Both the position numbers and the translations under genes were made by a program. 64,000 nucleotides of DNA from Limnovirga soli (GTDB taxonomy: Bacteria > Bacteroidota > Bacteroidia > Chitinophagales > Chitinophagaceae). This document shows, piece after piece, positions 19,033 through 26,951 of this stretch (the first letter of the stretch is position 1; every line of letters starts with the position of its first letter). The notes beneath the pieces were generated by a model. It did not search any database and had not been told where the DNA came from. It worked only from the letters and a program-made list of their open reading frames with translations. The DNA is taken from NCBI RefSeq assembly GCF_013106755.1, contig NZ_WHPF01000007.1, positions 306,352-370,351 of the forward strand. Direction: 5' to 3'.

Positions 19033-20529
19033 ATGAAACTTAATAATAAAACATATAGTATACAAAAAGTGCTTGGCGCAACGGTGCTGGCAGCCATTTT
19101 TATACTGTTCATTATTGCGGGATGCAATAAAAAATTTTTAGATGTACCACCACAGGGTCAGCAACCAGGTCAGCAATTCTGGCAATCTGAAGCGGATGCT
19201 ACCAAGGCAGTGAATGCCATGTATGCAAACCTGCACGAATGGAAGCAGGTAGCATTTGCACCCATTGCTATTGAAAGTGTGGCATCTGATGATGCTGAAA
19301 AAGGCAGCAGCCCCAGTGATGCTACTTTTATGAACAACTTTGATAATTTCTCTGCCAGTTCTACTGAAGGCCAGATTCTGGATTTCTGGACTGGTCAATA
19401 CCAGGAAATTAATTTCTGCAATCAGGTGCTTGATAATATTCCAGCCATAACCATGGATGAAACGCTAAAAGCCCGTTATCTGGCCGAAGCAAAATTTGTT
19501 CGTGCCTATGCTTATTTCAGGTTGGTTAGGGCATTTGGTGATGTGCCTTTGCGTTTGCATTTACCAGCAGATGCCAGCAGCTATAATATTCCCAGAACAC
19601 CCAAAGCAGAAGTATATGCTGCTATTGAACAAGACCTTACCGATGCAGCAGCTGTTTTGCCCGCCACCTATGGCGCAGCAGATTTGGGCCGTGCTACAAA
19701 AGGTGCAGCGATGGCCTTACATGCAAAAGTGGCCATGTACCAACAAAAGTGGCAGGATGTATTTGATTTAACCAACCAGGTAATGAGCTCAGGAGTTTAT
19801 GCATTATTCCCTAGTTACGAGCAATTATTCCGGGTGGCCAATGAAAATTGTTCTGAATCGGTGTTTGAGATACAGTGCAAATATATTCCCGGTAATTGCG
19901 ATGCATCTAATTCGCAGTATTCTCAGGTACAGGGTACCAGAGGCTCTCAGGGTGGTGGCTGGGGTTTTAATGTGCCTACACAAAACCTGGCAGATGCTTA
20001 TGAAGCCGGCGACCCACGCAGAGATGCTACCATTATTTTCAGGGGTGAAAGTACACCCGAAGGTGATGCAATACCCGCTGTTGGTGATAACCCAATGTAT
20101 AACCAAAAATCCTACGTGCCATTTAGTACTTATGTAGAGTGCAATGAAGGATCTGAGCAAAATGTACGTGTTATACGCTATGCCGAAGTATTGTTGATGA
20201 ATGCCGAAGCAGCAAACGAATTGGGCAACAATGCACAGGCATTAAGCTCTTTAAATGCCGTACGAGCCCGGGCAAGAGGTGGCAATAATGCTATTTTACC
20301 CAATGTAACTACTACTGATCAGTCTGCCCTGCGTACCGCTATCTGGCACGAAAGAAGGGTAGAAATGGGAATGGAGTTTGATCGCTTTTTCGATTTGGTT
20401 CGTCAGGGACAGGCCGCTACAGTACTTGCTTCAAAAGGATTTGTGGCGGGTAAAAACGAAGTATGGCCAATTCCTCAAAACGAGATAGACATTAGCGCCG
20501 GAACCTTGGTACAAAACCCGGGTTATTAA
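19033..20529 (+). CDS. SusD/RagB-family nutrient-binding lipoprotein
   Basis: 498 aa. Surface lipoprotein that caps the SusC pore and binds the glycan. Lipobox IIAGC with Cys31, then the typical KKFLDVPPQGQ start. SusD-like tetratricopeptide regions follow (LAEAKFVRAYAYFRLVRAFGDVPL), and the C-terminal RagB part has VIRYAEVLLMNAEAANELG, LNAVRARARGG and WHERRVEMGMEFDRFFDLVR. Spacing to susC (18 nt) and to the next gene (25 nt) shows one operon. Confidence 0.94.
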   Translation: MKLNNKTYSIQKVLGATVLAAIFILFIIAGCNKKFLDVPPQGQQPGQQFWQSEADATKAVNAMYANLHEWKQVAFAPIAIESVASDDAEKGSSPSDATFMNNFDNFSASSTEGQILDFWTGQYQEINFCNQVLDNIPAITMDETLKARYLAEAKFVRAYAYFRLVRAFGDVPLRLHLPADASSYNIPRTPKAEVYAAIEQDLTDAAAVLPATYGAADLGRATKGAAMALHAKVAMYQQKWQDVFDLTNQVMSSGVYALFPSYEQLFRVANENCSESVFEIQCKYIPGNCDASNSQYSQVQGTRGSQGGGWGFNVPTQNLADAYEAGDPRRDATIIFRGESTPEGDAIPAVGDNPMYNQKSYVPFSTYVECNEGSEQNVRVIRYAEVLLMNAEAANELGNNAQALSSLNAVRARARGGNNAILPNVTTTDQSALRTAIWHERRVEMGMEFDRFFDLVRQGQAATVLASKGFVAGKNEVWPIPQNEIDISAGTLVQNPGY

Positions 20530-20554
20530 TTTAAACAGATTAAACGCATTTAAT

Positions 20555-21403
20555 ATGAAAAATATAATCAATAAAATGATGCCAGTTCTTACTGTGGTGC
20601 TTATCATCAGTATTTGCTGTACATCATGTTACAAAAAATTCGATCCTGCAACTTATGCACCTGCATTATCAATTGGGGGATATACCAGCTCGGCAGAAAT
20701 TGCACCATCCAGCCTGGTGGGATATTGGGCTTTTGATGATAATTTTTTGGATAGCGTTACCAATACTGCCGGTACCAATGCAGGTACTACTTTTCAAAAC
20801 GGCGTAAAGGGTAAAGCGTTGCTTACCGGCGACAAAGGCTATGTGCTTTTTAACCCGGGTACAGCCATTACCAGTATGAAGAGTTTTACCATTGCCTATT
20901 GGGTAAATGCACCAGTAAATGGCAGTGGTATTGCAGGCACTGTAAACCTTGCCAATAACAGTAATTTCTGGGGCAATATCGATATGTTTTTTGAAAATGG
21001 AAGTACTGCTGATGCGGCTAAATTCAGGGTGCACATTGTGAATAATGGTAGCTCACCAGAGCATTGGCTGGCCAAAGATGGTATACCTGGTATTTTTGGC
21101 AACTGGGTACATTTTGCCGTTAGCTTTGATGGAGATACGCATACATTTAAATTTTACATAAATGGTTCGGTAGTGGCAACTGAAGTTGATAATGGCTTTG
21201 GTACATTGAATTTTACCAATAGTGGTCAGCTTGTTTTTGGTACGGTGCAGTTTATGACGGAGCCAAGCCTTACCAGCAGCCATGGTGCAGAGCCCTGGGC
21301 CAGTTATTTAAAAGGTGGCCTTGACGAAGTGCGTATTTACAATACCGCGCTTATTGATGCTGATGTAAATGCATTGGTAAAACTGGAAGGCCGCGGCAAA
21401 TAG
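20555..21403 (+). CDS. LamG-like (concanavalin A-fold) lipoprotein, probable surface glycan-binding protein
   Basis: 282 aa. Signal with lipobox-like TSC (Cys25). Residues about 50-275 form a LamG_3-type fold: LVGYWAFDDNFLDSVTN, GKALLTGDKGYVLF, FTIAYWVNAP, GNWVHFAVSFDGDTHTFKFYINGSVVAT and LDEVRIYNTAL. No catalytic residues are recognised. It occupies the position where PULs encode SGBP/SusE-like binding proteins, which suggests glycan capture. A terminator follows. Confidence 0.85.
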   Translation: MKNIINKMMPVLTVVLIISICCTSCYKKFDPATYAPALSIGGYTSSAEIAPSSLVGYWAFDDNFLDSVTNTAGTNAGTTFQNGVKGKALLTGDKGYVLFNPGTAITSMKSFTIAYWVNAPVNGSGIAGTVNLANNSNFWGNIDMFFENGSTADAAKFRVHIVNNGSSPEHWLAKDGIPGIFGNWVHFAVSFDGDTHTFKFYINGSVVATEVDNGFGTLNFTNSGQLVFGTVQFMTEPSLTSSHGAEPWASYLKGGLDEVRIYNTALIDADVNALVKLEGRGK

Positions 21404-21432
21404 TATTCAATATTTTATAAGCAGTTAGTGTA

Positions 21433-21473
21433 GGGTTGCCGGCAAATGAATAACCCGGCAGCCCTTTTTTTTG
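21433..21473 (+). terminator. terminator after the susCD-LamG operon
   Basis: Stem GGGTTGCCGG (21433-21442) with CCGGCAGCCC (21455-21464), one G-T pair, then T8. It implies that the enzyme genes downstream have their own promoter or depend on read-through. Confidence 0.8.
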
Positions 21474-21497
21474 CTGTAATATTTGATCCCATAAAAG

Positions 21498-21540
21498 TGG
21501 AACCCCGAACCGAGCGTGGCAAGCGGCGATGCCACTAGTT
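21498..21540 (-). repeat. B-type repeat with hairpin
   Basis: Contains CCCGAACCGAGCGTGGCAAG and the perfect 6-bp stem GTGGCA/TGCCAC around an 8-nt loop (21516-21535). A near copy is at 45650-45690 and a partial one at 1111-1141. It is related to the main repeat, sharing the GCATCGCCGCTTGC flank on the other strand. Confidence 0.7.
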
Positions 21541-21587
21541 ATTACAGCCTGCGCACAAAAATGGTTTTTTAAAAATGCATTTATTAA

Positions 21588-21636
21588 CCCGGCTTATGCA
21601 TATGAGTGATGCTTTACTTGCGTCGCACTCTTGTGC
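21588..21636 (+). repeat. repeat unit 5: X arm (forward)
   Basis: CCCGGC end at 21588-21593 and X core TTGCGTCGCACTCTTGTG at 21618-21635, followed by GGTAATGCTATTGGGC. It lies about 50 bp after the B-type repeat and before the first glucanase gene. Confidence 0.75.
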
Positions 21637-21702
21637 AACGGTAATGCTATTGGGCAGTTTAAAACGGGAACTATTTTTTGCCTTAGCCTATAATTTTTAG
21701 CT

Positions 21703-23376
21703 ATGACACATATAAAAAAATGTACGCTGCCTATAATTTTGTTTGCCTTTTTTGCCTGTAGCAAAGGCGGCGATAGCAATCCACCACCTCCAGATATTCC
21801 ACCTTCTTTTGCATTAAATACGTTAAAGGTAAATGGCGTGTATAATGGCTTTACGTACTATAATAGCAACACAAAACCGGTAATAAAATTTTCTTTTTCA
21901 ACTAAAATAGATCATGCCAGTGTAAGTAACAGTGTGTTGTTTAAAGATAACGCTGGTGCTACTGTAGCTTACAATACTACCTACGAGAATAGCGACAGCA
22001 CTATTGTAATTATACCAGCTGATTCGTTGGATTTTATTACACAATATGTGGTTACGGTATCTACTGCCCTTAAATCACAGGTAAAGGGTGCATTGCGCAC
22101 AGCAGTGAGTATACAACTTACTACGCAACTGGATTCAACCAATAAATTTCCAGTCATATCAGACAGCGCATTGCTGGATTTGGTGCAACTACAAACATTT
22201 GCTTATTTCTGGAATTTTGGTCACCCGGTTTCTGGTATGGCCCGCGAAAGAAATTCCTCAGGCGATATTGTTACCACCGGTGGTACCGGATTTGGTATTA
22301 TGGCCATGATAGCCGCCACCAACAGAAATTTTATAAACCGTACAGATGCAGTAACACGCATACAAAAAATTGTAAGTTTTTTACAACACAATTGCACCAG
22401 CTATCATGGCGCTTTTGCCCACTGGATAAATGGCAGCACTGGTGCCACTATTCCCTTTAGCGAAAAAGATGACGGAGCAGATTTGGTAGAAACATCCTAT
22501 TTAATGCAGGGCCTTTTATGTGCACGTCAATACTTTAATAGTGCCGATGCAACAGAACAGCAATTGCGCAATGATATAAATGCCTTATGGAATGGCGTAG
22601 AATGGAATTGGTTTCGTAAAAATAATGAACAGGTATTATACTGGCATTGGAGCCCCAAATACAATTGGGATATGAATATGGCTGTTTCCGGCTGGAATGA
22701 AGCCTTGATTGTATATGCATTGGCTGCTTCTTCTCCCACATCGGCCATACCCAAAACGGTATATGATAATGGCTGGGCTAAAAATGGCGCCATGAAAAAT
22801 GGCAACGCCTATTTTGGCGTTACATTGCCTGTAGGCCCTGCTTTTGGCGGCCCTTTGTTCTTTGCGCAATATTCTTTTCTGGGTATAAATCCACATGGGT
22901 TAAAAGATACTTATGCCGATTACTGGGTACAGGATTCATCGCATGCACGTATTAACTATTTGTATTGCGTTAATAACCCCAAAAGCTTTAATGGGTATAG
23001 TACTTCCAGCTGGGGTTTAACCGCCAGTGATGATAATATTACCGGATATAGTGCCCATGCACCAGATAATGATAACGGGGTAATTTCACCTACTGCTGCC
23101 ATTGCTTCATTGCCATATACGCCTGTTGAATCAATGAATGCCATTCGGTTTTTTTACTATACAATGGGTGATAAATTATGGGGTGAATTTGGGTTTAAAG
23201 ATGCCTATAATTTAACCAATATCTGGTTTGCCAATTCATATCTTGCCATAGATCAGGGCCCCGAAATTGTAATGATAGAAAATTACCGCACCGGTTTATT
23301 ATGGCAACTTTTTATGAGCTGCCCCGAAATAAAATCCGGAATGCTTACATTGGGTTTTCAAAGTCCTTATTTTTAA
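21703..23376 (+). CDS. GH144-like glucanase (glucoamylase-like, PF10091) lipoprotein with Ig-like domain
   Basis: 557 aa. Lipobox FFACS (Cys19) anchors it, probably on the cell surface. Residues about 35-140 are a bacterial Ig-like Big_5 domain (LNTLKVNGVYNGFTY, VIKFSFSTKIDHASV, YVVTVSTALKS). The catalytic part from about 150 has FAYFWNFGHPVSGMARE, TTGGTGFGIMAMI, FSEKDDGADLVETSYLMQG, YWHWSPKYNWDMNM and IDQGPEIVMIENYRTGLLW. This family includes the endo-beta-1,2-glucanase of Chitinophaga pinensis (GH144). Endo-cleavage of beta-1,2-glucan at the surface is inferred from family and context. A paralogue follows 23 nt later. Confidence 0.85.
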   Translation: MTHIKKCTLPIILFAFFACSKGGDSNPPPPDIPPSFALNTLKVNGVYNGFTYYNSNTKPVIKFSFSTKIDHASVSNSVLFKDNAGATVAYNTTYENSDSTIVIIPADSLDFITQYVVTVSTALKSQVKGALRTAVSIQLTTQLDSTNKFPVISDSALLDLVQLQTFAYFWNFGHPVSGMARERNSSGDIVTTGGTGFGIMAMIAATNRNFINRTDAVTRIQKIVSFLQHNCTSYHGAFAHWINGSTGATIPFSEKDDGADLVETSYLMQGLLCARQYFNSADATEQQLRNDINALWNGVEWNWFRKNNEQVLYWHWSPKYNWDMNMAVSGWNEALIVYALAASSPTSAIPKTVYDNGWAKNGAMKNGNAYFGVTLPVGPAFGGPLFFAQYSFLGINPHGLKDTYADYWVQDSSHARINYLYCVNNPKSFNGYSTSSWGLTASDDNITGYSAHAPDNDNGVISPTAAIASLPYTPVESMNAIRFFYYTMGDKLWGEFGFKDAYNLTNIWFANSYLAIDQGPEIVMIENYRTGLLWQLFMSCPEIKSGMLTLGFQSPYF

Positions 23377-23399
23377 TCTTGCCTTAGAAAAAATATATT

Positions 23400-24761
23400 A
23401 TGAAACGGTTCATGCTCCCTGTTTATTTTTTAGTACTCGCTTGTTTAGTTGTTTTGCCGGATTACGCACAAAAGAGTAAAGTTGTTGTTGCGCCAATTGC
23501 GTTTAATGCAGCCAACCGCCCCAAAAATTTATCAGATACTGCTTTGTTGGAACTGGTACAAAAACAAACCTTTCGTTATTTCTGGGATTTTGGTCACCCG
23601 GTTTCGGGTATGGCCAGGGAGCGAAGTAATGAAGCTTATAATTATGGCAACGAAGTAGTAACTACCGGTGGTACCGGCTTTGGTGTTATGGCCATGATTG
23701 TAGCTGCCGAACGCAAATGGCAGCCAAGGGATTCTGTGTCAGCCCGTTTATTAAAGATGGTAAATTTTTTACTAAAGGCGGATGCATATCATGGCGTTTT
23801 TCCGCATTGGCTAAATGGTGCAACAGGAAAAACCATTCCCTTTAGCCGCAGGGATGATGGTGCCGATTTGGTAGAAACAGCCTACCTGATGCAGGGTTTA
23901 TTATGTGTAAGGCAATATTTTACGGCCGATACCCGCACCGAAAATGAATTGCGCCAGAAAATTACCTGGATGTGGGAAGAAACCAACTGGAACTGGCACA
24001 CACGTGATAATATGGATTTGTTATACTGGCATTGGAGCCCCAATTATAGCTGGGATATGAATTTTGAGCTGCGCGGCTGGAACGAAACCTTAATTACTTA
24101 TATTCTGGCCGCCTCTGCCCCAAGATACCCGGTAAGCGCCCAGGTTTACCGCAAGTGCTGGGCGGAAAGCAGCCATTTTAAAAATGGTAAAGAATTTTAT
24201 GGAGTAACCCTGCCTTTGGGTTTTGATTATGGGGGGCCATTGTTTTTTTCCCATTATTCATTTTTGGGTTTAGACCCACATAATCTGCAGGATGATTATG
24301 CCAATTACTGGCAACAGAATTATAATCATACCCTTATCAATTATAATTATTGCGTGTTAAATCCTAAGCAGTTTAAGGGTTATGGGGATAATTGCTGGGG
24401 TTTAACTGCTGGCGATACATACGATGGTTATAATGCCTATTCGCCCGATAATGATGGCGGTACCATTGCACCAACGGCAGCTCTTTCTGCCTTTCCTTAT
24501 ACACCTGAATATTCCATGAAAGCACTAAAACATTTTTACTACGATCTGGGCGATAGAATATGGAGTGAATATGGGTTTACAGATGGTTTTAATGAATCAA
24601 AAAACTGGTATGCCACTTCTCATTTGGCCATAGACCAGGGTCCGGAGATTGTGATGATTGAAAATTACCGTACCGGACTGTTATGGAAACTGTTTATGAG
24701 TGTTCCTGAAATACAAAATGGCTTACATAAATTGGGTTTTACAAGTCCCTGGTTAAAATGA
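23400..24761 (+). CDS. GH144-like glucanase (PF10091), secreted/periplasmic
   Basis: 453 aa. A Sec signal peptide ending near DYAQ replaces the lipobox and Ig domain of its upstream paralogue, so this copy is likely periplasmic. The catalytic domain is close to that of the paralogue: FRYFWDFGHPVSGMARE, VTTGGTGFGVMAMI, FSRRDDGADLVETAYLMQG, YWHWSPNYSWDMNF, DQGPEIVMIENYRTGLLW. A division of work is inferred, with the surface enzyme making oligosaccharides and the periplasmic one shortening them for the GH3 enzyme. No terminator is seen before the next gene. Confidence 0.86.
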   Translation: MKRFMLPVYFLVLACLVVLPDYAQKSKVVVAPIAFNAANRPKNLSDTALLELVQKQTFRYFWDFGHPVSGMARERSNEAYNYGNEVVTTGGTGFGVMAMIVAAERKWQPRDSVSARLLKMVNFLLKADAYHGVFPHWLNGATGKTIPFSRRDDGADLVETAYLMQGLLCVRQYFTADTRTENELRQKITWMWEETNWNWHTRDNMDLLYWHWSPNYSWDMNFELRGWNETLITYILAASAPRYPVSAQVYRKCWAESSHFKNGKEFYGVTLPLGFDYGGPLFFSHYSFLGLDPHNLQDDYANYWQQNYNHTLINYNYCVLNPKQFKGYGDNCWGLTAGDTYDGYNAYSPDNDGGTIAPTAALSAFPYTPEYSMKALKHFYYDLGDRIWSEYGFTDGFNESKNWYATSHLAIDQGPEIVMIENYRTGLLWKLFMSVPEIQNGLHKLGFTSPWLK

Positions 24762-24872
24762 TTTTTATCATAGTAAATATTGCCTGATACTTTACTACCT
24801 TAGAACCTAATTAAGACTTGCTTGTAACGTTTTTATACAACCTAATTTTTTAATAAGTTCACGATTGCAGCT

Positions 24873-26036
24873 ATGAATACTTTTTCACGTAGCAGTTTTT
24901 TAAAACAAACAGCGATGGCCAGTGCGGCATTGCTGGTTAGCTCTCTGGAAAGCCTGGCAAAAAATACCCCTTCTAAAAAATTGCGGGTAGCTATTATTGG
25001 ATGCGGAAGTGTAAGCAACCGCTACCTGCCACAATTAACTTCTTCTGCTTTAATTGAAGTAGTTGGCCTTTGCGATATTAAGTACGACAGGGCCTTAGCG
25101 CAAGCCAAAGCTTTTAATATTGCCAATACTTATCCGCATATTGATAAAATGCTGGAAGCACTTTCATTTGACATGATGGTTACCATTACCGATATGCAGG
25201 CACATGGTGAGCTAAACAAAAAAGCTTTGCTGGCCGGCAAACATGTATGGAGCGAAAAACCCATGGCCAATACCTACGCTGAAGGAAAGGCTTTGTTTGA
25301 ACTTGCTAAAAACAAAGGATTAAGAATTTGGGGCGCACCCGCAGTGGTAAACAGTCCTCAGTTTGCTTTTATGAGCAAAGCTATACAGGAAGGCAAATTG
25401 GGCAGGGTAGCTGCTGCGCATGGTCAATATGGCCATACTGGCCCCACCTGGAGTGCTTTTTTTTATGAGCAGGGCGGTGGAAGTATGCCCGATCTTGGCG
25501 TATACAATATGGCTACTTTAACGGGCTTGTTGGGCCCTGCAAAAAGTGTTATGGCCATGACAAGCATTGTAAACCCCGAAAGAACAGTTGATGATAAAGG
25601 CAAAATAAAAGTGCAGGCCGAGGATAATGCACAAATCTTATTAGAACATGCCAATAATGTGATTAGCCATGTAATGTGTGGCTTTAATTATTTCGATCCC
25701 CATGGCCATGATGCAAAGGGGCAAACCTTACACTCCATTCAGATTTATGGCGATTATGGCAATATGCGCCTGATTGGCTACGATTGGGAGCCCAAGGGTG
25801 TATATCTCGATACCTCGTGGACAGAGCCTGCCAAACTATATTTACCCGATGCTGAAGGCTACGAATGGCAGGAAGGAGCTACTAAAGTGGGCGAATCATT
25901 AATTAAAGGTATTGAACCTCGTATTGCCACCGAGCATGCTTTGCATGTATTGGAAATTATTGAAGCTGCCAGATCATCTTCTGCAAATGGTAAAAGAGTT
26001 ACATTGCAATCTACATTTAAATGGCCCATGGTATAG
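24873..26036 (+). CDS. Gfo/Idh/MocA-family NAD(P)-dependent oxidoreductase with export signal
   Basis: 387 aa. Begins with a Tat-like leader (SRSSFLKQTAMASAALLVSS) in which the second arginine of the twin pair is replaced, then a Rossmann fold (LRVAIIGCGSVSNRYL, GLCDIKYDRA), the EKPMAN block and the C-terminal substrate domain (GGGSMPDLGVYNMATLTGLLG). Exported members often act on sugars or glycosides, and some oxidise C3-OH of glucosides. In this PUL a role in handling a glucan-derived sugar is inferred. It ends 13 nt before the SGNH gene. Confidence 0.85.
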   Translation: MNTFSRSSFLKQTAMASAALLVSSLESLAKNTPSKKLRVAIIGCGSVSNRYLPQLTSSALIEVVGLCDIKYDRALAQAKAFNIANTYPHIDKMLEALSFDMMVTITDMQAHGELNKKALLAGKHVWSEKPMANTYAEGKALFELAKNKGLRIWGAPAVVNSPQFAFMSKAIQEGKLGRVAAAHGQYGHTGPTWSAFFYEQGGGSMPDLGVYNMATLTGLLGPAKSVMAMTSIVNPERTVDDKGKIKVQAEDNAQILLEHANNVISHVMCGFNYFDPHGHDAKGQTLHSIQIYGDYGNMRLIGYDWEPKGVYLDTSWTEPAKLYLPDAEGYEWQEGATKVGESLIKGIEPRIATEHALHVLEIIEAARSSSANGKRVTLQSTFKWPMV

Positions 26037-26049
26037 TTAATAGCATACA

Positions 26050-26721
26050 ATGAAATATTACTTACAATCTGTTTTTTTTATTCTGCTCATCACCTGCTGT
26101 AATAATTTTTTGGCAGCACAAAATCAGCAGCCCCCATTTTATAACGAAATACAAGACTTTAAAAAAGCCGATAGCCTGCAAGCCCCACCCAAACATCCCA
26201 TTTTATTTGTGGGTAGTTCTTCCTTTAGGTTTTGGAAAGCAGTACAGGCCGATTTTCCTGCGCATACCATTATAAACCGTGGCTTTGGTGGCTCTACCTT
26301 GCCCGATGTAATACGTTATGCCAACGATATTATTATCCCATATCACCCCAAACAAGTGGTTATTTATTGTGGCGAGAACGACCTTGCACAAAGCGATACC
26401 GTTACGGCTGCCATGGTATTGCAAAGGTTTACCACCCTCTTTAATATTATTCGCAGTAAGCTGGGTAAAGTGCCGGTAGTATTTGTGTCTATAAAACCCA
26501 GTCCCAGCCGTATTAAACTATTTGATAAAGAAGTAGAAGCCAATACATTAATACAAGCATTTTTAAAAACACAGCGCAAAACCGCCTACGCAGATGTGTT
26601 TTACCCCATGCTGGGTGCCGATGGTAAACCTATGCCGGATTTGTTTATAGAGGATAACCTGCATATGAATGCCAAAGGCTATGCGATATGGCAAAAAATT
26701 ATTGAACCTTTTTTAAAGTAA
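26050..26721 (+). CDS. SGNH/GDSL-type hydrolase, secreted
   Basis: 223 aa with an N-terminal signal (FFILLITCCNNFLAAQ). SGNH blocks: VGSSSFRFW (Ser near 57, with GSS in place of GDS), RGFGGS (Gly80), CGENDL (Asn110) and the C-terminal Asp202-x-x-His205 (EDNLHM). Likely an esterase, perhaps removing acyl groups from the glycan. It follows the oxidoreductase by 13 nt, so both are probably in one transcript. Confidence 0.87.
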   Translation: MKYYLQSVFFILLITCCNNFLAAQNQQPPFYNEIQDFKKADSLQAPPKHPILFVGSSSFRFWKAVQADFPAHTIINRGFGGSTLPDVIRYANDIIIPYHPKQVVIYCGENDLAQSDTVTAAMVLQRFTTLFNIIRSKLGKVPVVFVSIKPSPSRIKLFDKEVEANTLIQAFLKTQRKTAYADVFYPMLGADGKPMPDLFIEDNLHMNAKGYAIWQKIIEPFLK

Positions 26722-26735
26722 TTAGTTTGATGTAT

Positions 26736-26892
26736 GGGCCTGACAGCATAGCTAAATGCAGCTTTACTTGCGTCGCACACTGCACCGTTCTGGCCTTGTG
26801 GCAGCAGTGGATAATGTATTTAAAGCCGCTAAATAACCCGAACGTACAAGAGTGCGACGCAACCGGGCTAAATAGCACTGCATAGCCGGGCC
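26736..26892. repeat. repeat unit 6: Y and X arms facing each other
   Basis: GGGCCTG end (26736-26742), Y-type core TTGCGTCGCACACT at 26768-26782 (its 3' part altered), X core GTACAAGAGTGCGACGCAA at 26844-26862 and a GCCGGGCC end at 26885-26892. It lies between the SGNH and GH3 genes. Confidence 0.8.
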
Positions 26893-26951
26893 AATAACAA
26901 TTAAAATAATAACCTGAATTATATTTTTTAAATACGTATAAAACTTAGCAT

